Part shown: positions 10,440 to 17,157 of the stretch, one piece after another | Numbering within the stretch: the first letter of the stretch is position 1 | Layout: each line of letters begins with the position of its first letter | From: Bacteroidota bacterium | GTDB lineage: Bacteria > Bacteroidota > Bacteroidia > Chitinophagales > Saprospiraceae | Direction: 5' to 3' | DNA length: 32,419 nucleotides | Assembly: GCA_017857395.1 (NCBI GenBank) | Contig: JAFMDF010000075.1 | Span: forward strand, 1-32,419 | The notes under the pieces: generated by a model | What the model saw: only the letters and a program-made list of their open reading frames with translations | Database searches by the model: none | Told to the model about the DNA's origin: nothing | Position numbers and translations under genes: made by a program

Positions 10440-10836
10440 CCTAGAGGAGGACATGATTTTGCAGTATTTACAAGATTTATAAATTCTGTTCATTCTGAAT
10501 AATCTTGTCATCCTGTAAACTGATTAATAATTTGGATAAAAATATCCAAAATTAAAAAGCAGAGCCAGAAGGAGCAATCCTTCTGGCTTTTTTTTAATAG
10601 CCTTCCTATGAAATACAAATCTTTGGTTGAAATAGGGTGAAATGCTGTTAATTTGGTAATCTCTGCCTACCGTCAGACAGGTTTTCATCTTGTAAAAAGT
10701 AAGCCAAACGTCAAAATGATTATAACTGCTTGATATGTAAGATAAAATGGGTATGTTTATTTTTTTATAATTAATCCACAATTCGAATTAATTACTCAAT
10801 ATCGACTAATATTTTATCACCTGAAAAAGAAAAATT
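10440..10836. other. Spacer between the two T9SS genes
   Basis: About 400 bases with no convincing gene. It holds a small hairpin (TTTGGATA at 10531-10538 with TATCCAAA at 10543-10550), the terminator described separately, and a short stretch near 10480-10520 with loosely repeated words of the type ATTCTG/ATCCTG. A possible promoter for the downstream gene must lie in 10620-10836, but I cannot place a TAnnTTTG box there. Confidence 0.5.
10563..10595 (+). terminator. Intrinsic terminator after the giant adhesin
   Basis: An 11-bp perfect stem (AGCCAGAAGGA with TCCTTCTGGCT) encloses a GCAA tetraloop and is followed directly by a run of T (10588-10595). This is a textbook intrinsic terminator about 125 nt after the adhesin stop codon. 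Confidence 0.9.
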
Positions 10837-11856
10837 ATGAACCTTAAAAATTTTACCCTTTTACTAGTATTTTTTTTAACCTTAAGCACTGCCTTTGGGC
10901 AAAAAAAAGTTGCCAATCTAACACCAGAAAAGGTAGTCCAGCATACCTATCAGCCATCAAAAAATGCACAAGCACGATTTATGGAGATGGATACAATTGT
11001 CTCGCCTGTTGTTTTAGATTCTTGTAGTGAAACTTTATTTATTTTTCCAATTGAACAGGGAGGTACAGTTGGTGGAGTCAATGGCTTTATGGATTTGGAA
11101 AAAGCCCAGCGAATGATTTACACGAGTGGTAATTTTAGTGTGACTAATATTTTCGCATTTTTTGGTACAGTTGACATTATTGGAGATGGAAATTTGTCCG
11201 CTAAAATCTATGAAGTAGATGAAATGACCAATGGCCCGGGAGTTTTAGTTGGAACAAGTGATCCAATTAAGGTAAGCGACATTAACTTAGATCCAGAATT
11301 TATTGTACCGACGCCTTTTATTTTTTCAAACCCTGCTCAAGTTACAGGTAATGAATTTTTTGTAAGTATTGACCTCTCTGCCTTATATGTATCACAAGAT
11401 ACGGTTAGTCTATTCATGACAGATGTAGATTGTGGTTTTGCAGAAGATGCTTGGGAATTATTTGATGATGGAACAACATGGGTTTCTATGAGTGACCCTG
11501 ACTTTAGTTGGGATTTAGTGTCTAATTTTTACGTGATTGCCACCTTACAACTAGGTGGTGTATCAAGTACACAGGAATTATTAGGGACGGATGGACGAAT
11601 TCGATTGCAAGATGCCTTTCCGAATCCTGCTCAGTCAAGTGTAACTATTGCTTATGATTTAGAAATGAAATCAGCTGTTCAAATTGAAATTTATTCATTG
11701 GATGGAAAATTACTGCGACAACAAAATCAAGGGACTCAAGCTGCAGGAGCATATCAAGTAGAAATTTCGACAGAACAATTATCTGAAGGGGTTTATCTTT
11801 ATGGAATAGCTACAGATAGAGGTCGATTAATGAATAAGTTGACGGTAGGTCGATAA
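10837..11856 (+). CDS. Small secreted protein with T9SS sorting domain
   Basis: 339 residues. Residues 1-21 are a Sec signal peptide (lysines, a leucine/phenylalanine-rich core, cleavage near AFG-Q). The middle part (about 40-240) looks like an all-beta secreted domain with no catalytic motif that I recognise. Residues about 262-339 form a type A T9SS C-terminal domain (FPNPAQSSVTIAY, then LDGKLL, then EGVYLYGI), so the protein should be exported by the type IX system and anchored or released at the surface. The start is set by the signal peptide; an A-rich leader precedes it. It shares only the sorting domain type with the upstream adhesin, and a strong terminator separates the two, so it is probably its own transcription unit. 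Function unknown. Confidence 0.88.
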   Translation: MNLKNFTLLLVFFLTLSTAFGQKKVANLTPEKVVQHTYQPSKNAQARFMEMDTIVSPVVLDSCSETLFIFPIEQGGTVGGVNGFMDLEKAQRMIYTSGNFSVTNIFAFFGTVDIIGDGNLSAKIYEVDEMTNGPGVLVGTSDPIKVSDINLDPEFIVPTPFIFSNPAQVTGNEFFVSIDLSALYVSQDTVSLFMTDVDCGFAEDAWELFDDGTTWVSMSDPDFSWDLVSNFYVIATLQLGGVSSTQELLGTDGRIRLQDAFPNPAQSSVTIAYDLEMKSAVQIEIYSLDGKLLRQQNQGTQAAGAYQVEISTEQLSEGVYLYGIATDRGRLMNKLTVGR

Positions 11857-11920
11857 AAAGATAAATATAAATCTCCATTACATTTATCTATTTTCATTAG
11901 ACTTTGTGCTAAAAATATTA

Positions 11921-11956
11921 GAGCTTCCAGAATTTAAGTTCTGGAAGCTCTTCTTA
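11921..11956 (+). terminator. Intrinsic terminator after the small T9SS protein
   Basis: A perfect 12-bp stem (GAGCTTCCAGAA with TTCTGGAAGCTC), 6-nt loop, followed by TTCTTATTAT. It lies 65 nt past the stop codon. Confidence 0.82.
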
Positions 11957-12137
11957 TTATGATTTATTTTAAAAGAACCATGAATAGAGACATTTTAAAG
12001 GATAGGTTTCTGGATAGAATGTTGAGTACGAAATTTCTTCCATTTTTTAAGAAAAAAAACATATATTTTATTATCAGCTAAGCCCCTTATCCTCAATAAA
12101 TTATTCCTTTCTTTTTTTAGCTAGAAAATAGAATGAC

Positions 12138-12406
12138 TACATTTGCGAAAAATTGGCAAAATAATGAAGACCTCGGCACATTTTTTGAAAACACACTAGT
12201 ATTCCCCCTCCTATTAAAATTCATCACACATCCTATTTAAGAAGTAAAAGGCTACTCCAATTGAGATAGATATACTAAGTATCGGCAGGCAGTTTCCCAT
12301 GCTACGAGACACCTATGCTTATAAGAATTATGTTGCGATTGGAGTAAATATGGTTACTCAAATGTTTCAAATGTCGAGAAGAGGTGGGATGCTTCTCGAC
12401 AATTTT
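12138..12406 (+). ncRNA. Possible small RNA gene in the 0.7 kb spacer (tentative)
   Basis: The 11857-12558 spacer has no convincing protein gene. Inside it, TACATTTG at 12138-12145 matches the Bacteroidota -7 box TAnnTTTG, though no clear -33 TTTG sits at the usual distance. Downstream, TACTCCAAT (about 12255) and ATTGGAGTA (about 12340) could close a roughly 95-nt structured region, and a terminator-like hairpin ends at 12406. Box, closed structure and terminator together suggest a transcript of about 250 nt. I cannot assign it to a family; a 6S-type RNA is one possibility but I see no proof. Confidence 0.22.
12372..12406 (+). terminator. Terminator-like hairpin in the spacer
   Basis: Perfect 10-bp stem TGTCGAGAAG with CTTCTCGACA, 10-nt loop, followed by ATTTTCC. 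It is over 500 nt from the nearest upstream gene stop, which already has its own terminator, so it would serve an unannotated transcript. Confidence 0.55.
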
Positions 12407-12433
12407 CCTTACAAACTATAGTTTGATATTTAT

Positions 12434-12487
12434 ATTGCCATTAACATTGAAATTGCTATTGACATTAAAGTTAAAACTGCCATTGTA
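12434..12487. repeat. Degenerate 6-nt repeat array (ATTRNN)
   Basis: Nine hexamers in register: ATTGCC, ATTAAC, ATTGAA, ATTGCT, ATTGAC, ATTAAA, GTTAAA, ACTGCC, ATTGTA. There is no inverted partner nearby. It resembles the 7-nt and 8-nt arrays elsewhere in the window, but with period 6. Confidence 0.65.
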
Positions 12488-12496
12488 AAATAAACA

Positions 12497-12530
12497 AAGC
12501 CCTTAGAATCAATCAAGATTCCAAAGGCTT
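12497..12530 (-). terminator. Likely terminator of the OmpA-like gene
   Basis: Read on the minus strand, a stem of AAGCC...GAATC type with two mismatches (arms 12517-12530 and 12497-12510, 6-nt loop) is followed by GTTTATTTTAC. It lies about 30 nt past the stop codon. Confidence 0.5.
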
Positions 12531-12558
12531 CATTAAGTATCAGTTGATAATACTATTT

Positions 12559-13368
12559 TTAATCCGCAATCAAAGGAGATTCCAATAACTGAAAAAACTG
12601 ATCTAATCTAGGCGTAATAATAATTTCTGTTCGCCGATTCGCACTTCTACCTTCCGGCGTCGTATTCATTTCTTTTGGCAAAAATTCTGATCGTCCTGCT
12701 GCGGTCAATCGTTCAGGAGAAACAAAATATTCTTGTTGCAATAACCGAACAACTGAAGTCGCTCGTTTTACACTCAAATCCCAATTATCTGCTACACATT
12801 TATTGCCTACCATCGGTACATCATCCGTATGTCCTTCGACTAAAATATTGAGTTCTTCGTGGTCATTTACAACAGTCGCAATTTTACCAATGACCTCTTC
12901 CGCCGCAGGATTAATTTTTGAACTACCAGATTCATATAATAGTTTATCAGAAATAGAGACATAGACAACGCCTCCTTTTACCTCTACTTGTACATCTTCA
13001 TCATTAATATCTATCAAAGAACGTTTGATATTCATCACCAAAGCTAAATTCAACGAATCTTTGGACTGCACTTTAGTAGATAAAGTTTCTATAAATTCAT
13101 ATTGCTTAGAAATATTGTCCAAGGATTTATTGATACTTTCTGCACCTGTTTTCCCGATGATGGACAAATCTTCCATTCGATTTAATAAGTTGCTATTGGT
13201 CGTTTGGAGATTACCGATTTGAGCTTCATATTGAGATACTTGTCCATCTCTATTCACCAATTGCGTTTGTAAAGTAGCAATTTCTTTTTGGTGGTAAGCA
13301 TAAGTGCCATAGACGCTAGCCAATAGTACAACAACTGCTCCTGCTATAATGCCTGTTATCTTATTCAT
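12559..13368 (-). CDS. OmpA/MotB-family peptidoglycan-binding membrane protein
   Basis: 269 residues. Residues 5-25 form one hydrophobic segment after a short basic N-terminus, either an uncleaved anchor or a signal sequence. Residues about 28-100 are likely coiled coil (QLVNRDGQVSQYEAQI). Residues about 142-255 are an OmpA C-terminal domain: LLYESGSSKINP, VEGHTDD at 178-183, NWDLSVKRA at 195-203 and SANRRTEI at 242-249. The conserved Asp and Arg that hold the diaminopimelate side chain are present. The layout is like MotB or the stand-alone OmpA proteins common in Bacteroidota; no MotA neighbour is seen, so a cell-wall tether or gliding/envelope role is more likely than a flagellar one. The gene points toward the spacer and has its own terminator. 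Confidence 0.88.
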   Translation of the reverse strand: MNKITGIIAGAVVVLLASVYGTYAYHQKEIATLQTQLVNRDGQVSQYEAQIGNLQTTNSNLLNRMEDLSIIGKTGAESINKSLDNISKQYEFIETLSTKVQSKDSLNLALVMNIKRSLIDINDEDVQVEVKGGVVYVSISDKLLYESGSSKINPAAEEVIGKIATVVNDHEELNILVEGHTDDVPMVGNKCVADNWDLSVKRATSVVRLLQQEYFVSPERLTAAGRSEFLPKEMNTTPEGRSANRRTEIIITPRLDQFFQLLESPLIAD

Positions 13369-13533
13369 ATTTAAGTGGTTTTGTTAAACAATTTGGGAAA
13401 ATTAAAGTACTGCAAAAACATGACCTAATTTCCCTTTTTGGTACGAATATAATGGTTTATAGAATTGAGATGTTGCCTTAGGAGGAAGATAATGCAGTGA
13501 ATTAGGAGATTATTAACAGTGGAGTGGGATGCC

Positions 13534-13668
13534 AGTTGCCAGTTACGAGTTACCAGTTGCGGGTTTCCTGTTGCCTGTTGATACTAACTCGTAATTGGCA
13601 ATCAATAACTCGTAACCGGTAACTGGTAACTCGTAACGGGCAACCGATAACTGGCAACCAGCAACCGT
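13534..13668. repeat. Inverted 7-nt repeat array after the GntP gene
   Basis: Seven forward heptamers (AGTTGCC, AGTTACG, AGTTACC, AGTTGCG, GGTTTCC, TGTTGCC, TGTTGAT; 13534-13582) are followed after 2 nt by twelve in the reverse sense, nearly all NAACNNN (such as TAACTCG, TAACTGG, CAACCGA; 13585-13668). The two sets pair into a long imperfect hairpin; GTTACGAGTTACCAGTT pairs perfectly. The last heptamer touches the stop codon of the minus-strand permease gene, so the hairpin would be its mRNA 3' end. Confidence 0.85.
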
Positions 13669-15047
13669 TACACCATCGGAAAAATATAAGAAAATACCAA
13701 AGCTTGTATGCCTCCAACAATCCCAATAACAGCCAATAAAGTAGTCCAAGTTTGTAAGGTTTGTTTTTCGGTCATGCCACTTAATTTACCAACAATCCAA
13801 AATCCGCTATCATTCATCCATGAACCAACCATGGCGCCATAGCCAATAGCCAAATATAAATAGATAGGATGGAAGGGTAGGGTAGTCGTACTAATAATAG
13901 CAGACATAATACCTGCGGTAGTAATAATAGCGACAGTACTGGATCCTTGAGCAAATTTTACGACTGCTGCCATTAACCAAGCCACAAAAATTAAATTAAT
14001 GCTAAACCCATTAGCAGACATTGCTTGAATCATCTCCCCAATTCCTGTATTTCGAATCATTGCCCCAAAAGCGCCGCCCGCTGCGGTAATGAGAATAATC
14101 AAACCTGCTATTTCTAATGGCCGTTCCATTTGTGCGCCTAATCCTTTTAAATCCAAGTTTTTATGCTTCGCCCATAAATAGAGCGCAACCAATAAGCCTA
14201 AAAACATGGCGATATTCTTATTGCCCAAAAAGGTAATGCCTTGGGTCATAAAATCATTGCGGTCTGGGTAAAAAATGGTTACGATAGAAGCGGCAATAAT
14301 TAGAAGTAAGGGCAATAAAATAGGTATCATAGAAACCCCAAAAGAGGGTAAAACAGATAATTTATTAGAGGTATCTTGACCATCAGAAAAATCAGGAGGC
14401 AAAATCGTTATTCGAGCATTTTGTCGCAAACTATATTTATAACCAACAAAGGCAGGAATAATACCAGAAATAACTCCTACAATAATAGAAAGGCCCATAT
14501 TAATGTTCAAACTCTCCGCCATTAATAAAGGCCCTGGCGTTGGAGGAACGACTGAATGGGTGATGACCGCACCACAACCGATTGCCATAATAAATAAGAC
14601 AAAGTTTTTGCCCGTTTTTTGCGCTAAAACGATTGCTAAAGGCACTAATAAAAAGAAAACTGTATCAAAAAAGACAGGGATGGATAAAATAAACCCTGAT
14701 ACTAATAGTGCGATACTTGCCCTAGATTCCCCAAATATTTTGATTAATTGATTGACAATACGTTCTGCTGCACCACTTTCTGTGAGGGCGATTCCTAGCA
14801 CAGAAGCTATTGCAATGACAAAAGAGACTTTTCCTGCGGTTACGCCAAATTCTTTCATTGCGTTTTCTACTGCAGCGACCCAAGCGTTGCCACCTGCTGG
14901 CACGGTTTGCCCTAAAATGCCAACTAAAATAGCCGCTAACATTAAGGAAATAAAAGCGTGCAGTCGAAAGACGACAATAAATAAAACGATAGCTAATGTA
15001 CCAATTAATAAGACAATTAATGGCCAATAAGAAATTGTTGATTCCAT
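13668..15047 (-). CDS. GntP-family gluconate/sugar-acid:H+ symporter
   Basis: 459 residues, about 12 to 14 hydrophobic segments, usual for the Gnt permease family (about 440-460). Family signatures: HSVVPPTPGPLLMAE near residues 164-178, and GSWMNDSGFWIVGKLSGMT near 414-432. It should import gluconate or a related sugar acid (or D-serine or glycerate in some members) across the inner membrane with protons. No gluconate kinase or sugar-acid enzyme is in the window, so the substrate is open. The start gives a normal first membrane segment. It is divergent from the sigma factor gene, with a 193-nt shared promoter region in which I could not place a clear -7 box. Its 3' end runs straight into an inverted heptamer array. 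Confidence 0.9.
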   Translation of the reverse strand: MESTISYWPLIVLLIGTLAIVLFIVVFRLHAFISLMLAAILVGILGQTVPAGGNAWVAAVENAMKEFGVTAGKVSFVIAIASVLGIALTESGAAERIVNQLIKIFGESRASIALLVSGFILSIPVFFDTVFFLLVPLAIVLAQKTGKNFVLFIMAIGCGAVITHSVVPPTPGPLLMAESLNINMGLSIIVGVISGIIPAFVGYKYSLRQNARITILPPDFSDGQDTSNKLSVLPSFGVSMIPILLPLLLIIAASIVTIFYPDRNDFMTQGITFLGNKNIAMFLGLLVALYLWAKHKNLDLKGLGAQMERPLEIAGLIILITAAGGAFGAMIRNTGIGEMIQAMSANGFSINLIFVAWLMAAVVKFAQGSSTVAIITTAGIMSAIISTTTLPFHPIYLYLAIGYGAMVGSWMNDSGFWIVGKLSGMTEKQTLQTWTTLLAVIGIVGGIQALVFSYIFPMV

Positions 15048-15240
15048 GATTCAAATTAAATTACCGAACTTGCTCCTTACAAATTAAATTATTACGGCCT
15101 AAAGCTAATGAATTAGCCCAAAATAAAAATCAAAACGACTAGGAAAATAAAAATCTGTAGGAGTAGCCAATAATTTCGGGTAATAATTTGTTTTAATTTT
15201 CTAGATAAACTGGTGACAAAACCCAAAGATTTCACCGCTA

Positions 15241-15912
15241 ATGTATAAAAACCGTTATCAATTGACACTGCATCCAAATCAATCAACTCAATCTACCAAT
15301 AATGGCTTTGCTGATGAGCAAGTTATTACTGCTATTAAGAATAGTGGTGGAAATAGCCAATTAGTATTAAAATGGTTTTTTGAGGATGTAAAAGGATATG
15401 CACTGGGTGTTTGGCGAAAAAAATATCGAGATATACCTGAGGAAGCTTGGGAAGATATTTTTACAGATGCCACCATCAAGTTAATTACTAGGGTTAAAAA
15501 AGATTTAACCTTAAAGGAAGGCACTCGATTGAAAAGTTATTTTACGATGGTTGTAGAATATACCGTCTTGGATTACTTTGCGAGCAATAAAAAGGAAAAA
15601 GTCTTGCCTTTAATGGCTACGAAAAGAGTAGAAGCAAGTACTGATAAGTATCAGTTTGAAGAAAGCCAAATGGCTGAATTGATTCTACAAAAATTACAAA
15701 GTATAACCGAAAATGCAGAACAAGTAAAAGTAATCTTGTTGGTGGCTAAAGGGTATAAATACAAAGAGATTGTAGCAAAAACAAGTTACCAAAGTGAGGG
15801 GGCTTGTCGAAATGCTTACATGAAAGGCAAAAAAAGAATAGTTAATTACTTAATCCAACACCCAGCAGAAGGAAAAGAATTGAAAGCGATGTTGATGGGG
15901 AATAAGTTATAA
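15241..15912 (+). CDS. ECF-type RNA polymerase sigma factor
   Basis: 223 residues. Region 2 lies at about 40-115 (WFFEDVKGYALGVWRKKY, then EDIFTDATIKL, then LKSYFTMVVEYTVLDYF), matching the sigma-70 region 2 core helices. Region 4 is about 142-205, with the helix-turn-helix YKEIVAKTSYQSEGACRNAYMKGKKRI. The length fits the Bacteroidota ECF class. It lies 16 nt upstream of a membrane protein with an anti-sigma-like N-terminus, the usual arrangement in which the membrane partner holds the sigma factor until a signal arrives. Target genes are unknown; they could include the sigma gene itself. Confidence 0.8.
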   Translation: MYKNRYQLTLHPNQSTQSTNNGFADEQVITAIKNSGGNSQLVLKWFFEDVKGYALGVWRKKYRDIPEEAWEDIFTDATIKLITRVKKDLTLKEGTRLKSYFTMVVEYTVLDYFASNKKEKVLPLMATKRVEASTDKYQFEESQMAELILQKLQSITENAEQVKVILLVAKGYKYKEIVAKTSYQSEGACRNAYMKGKKRIVNYLIQHPAEGKELKAMLMGNKL

Positions 15913-15928
15913 CCATAAAATATATTCA

Positions 15929-16981
15929 ATGAATTACTTTGATAAAATAGAAGCGTATACTACTGGAACACTAAGCGAAATGGAATGTTTAGTTTTTGAA
16001 ACAGCGTTGATTCAAAATTCAGCTTTGCAACAAGAATTAGCAGCTTTCCAATTAGCCCAAGACCTATTTGGTTTTTTAGGAGATGAACTCTCTGAGACCG
16101 AGATTGAGACTTCGGATTCCGTTAGTTTAGCGGATGCATTAATAGGTTTTACAGCGATTAATCTTTCAGAAGCACAGATTTTAGCAAGTGATACAATTGC
16201 TACGACTGAATCAGTTAAATTAGCAGATTCATTAATAGATTTTACAGCGACTAATCTTTCAGAAGCGCAGATTTTAGCTACTCAGCCAATTGTTGAACAA
16301 ACCCCTATTATTCGCAGGTTGCAACCACGGACTAACCGAACAGCTTGGTTGGCAGCAGCGTCTATGCTTTTTATTTTAAGTTTAATTGGCTCCCCCTTTT
16401 ATACTTCCCAAAACACAGGACAAAATTCAACTAATATAGCAGAGGTGACTCCAATTGAAAAAGCGCCTATCAAAGCAATTATACCAATCAGTAATATAGA
16501 TAAAGAAGAGATTATAGCAGCAACAATTCCTGAAAAAACAATTCAAGAAAAGAGTTACCCACCAGCAAAGGTTAGGATTATTAAAAAAGAGCTGCCTATA
16601 ACTATAATTAGCCCTATTTCTACTATCCAAGAAGTAGCGATGAACGATACGGAAGTCTTAATGAAGAAAAAAGTAGTGGAAAGTCCATTAGCGACGAATA
16701 CTGTTGCGCAAGAAATTACAACAAGTGCCATTATTCCAAAGGGACAAGCAATTGCTTATAGGGCGACGAATTCCATCACTTTAAAATCAGGATTTTCGGC
16801 GCATTCAGGAACAAGTTTTATCGCAGAGACGACTCAAAAAGCTGCACCTCAAGAGGTTAACAGCAATACCGTTATTTCTAAAAAAGAATCTGTTTTGTTA
16901 AAGGCGAATACTTCCATTACCTTAAAACCTGGTTTTCATGCTAAGGTAGGAGCTACTTTTAAAGCAGAGATAGGGAAATAA
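15929..16981 (+). CDS. Single-pass membrane protein, probable anti-sigma partner with C-terminal beta repeats
   Basis: 350 residues. Residues 1-50 (FDKIEAYTTGTLSEMECLVFE) resemble the N-terminus of Bacteroidota anti-sigma proteins that lack the zinc motif. Residues 66-120 hold a 31-residue direct repeat (LADxLIxFTAxNLSEAQIL twice; 93-bp offset at nt 16147 and 16240). One transmembrane segment spans about 138-158. The outer part is a Lys/Thr-rich linker ending in two copies of a motif of the form SITLKxGFxAxxGxxFxAE (about 280-300 and 326-347), a pattern seen in Bacteroidota surface proteins with stacked beta repeats. The gene is cotranscribed with the sigma factor (16-nt gap). The role as anti-sigma is inference from position and N-terminus. 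Confidence 0.65.
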   Translation: MNYFDKIEAYTTGTLSEMECLVFETALIQNSALQQELAAFQLAQDLFGFLGDELSETEIETSDSVSLADALIGFTAINLSEAQILASDTIATTESVKLADSLIDFTATNLSEAQILATQPIVEQTPIIRRLQPRTNRTAWLAAASMLFILSLIGSPFYTSQNTGQNSTNIAEVTPIEKAPIKAIIPISNIDKEEIIAATIPEKTIQEKSYPPAKVRIIKKELPITIISPISTIQEVAMNDTEVLMKKKVVESPLATNTVAQEITTSAIIPKGQAIAYRATNSITLKSGFSAHSGTSFIAETTQKAAPQEVNSNTVISKKESVLLKANTSITLKPGFHAKVGATFKAEIGK

Positions 16982-17017
16982 GAAACCAGTTAAATTCGAT
17001 AGCCTAATTTAATAAGG

Positions 17018-17047
17018 ATAGAGAAGTGCTTATCACTTTTTTCTATT
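17018..17047 (+). terminator. Weak terminator between convergent genes
   Basis: AAGTG (17024-17028) and CACTT (17034-17038) form a short stem followed by TTTT; flanking TAGA and TCTA extend it with bulges. It sits 40 nt after the membrane protein stop. Confidence 0.4.
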
Positions 17048-17157
17048 TCACAATGTCCACCTGTACGCTTAACAATGATTGAATTACATTGTTTCAAGTT
17101 AAATATTACAGAAATACGTAGCTAAAATTATATTCAACCCACAACTGGCAACCCGCA

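Noticed and set aside
12559-13368. Flagellar MotB
   Set aside because: No MotA or other flagellar gene is nearby and the inferred group is usually non-flagellated; a general OmpA-type wall-binding protein is safer.
13534-13668. CRISPR-like array
   Set aside because: The repeats are 7 nt, degenerate and contiguous with no unique spacers, and they reverse direction midway; no cas gene is present.
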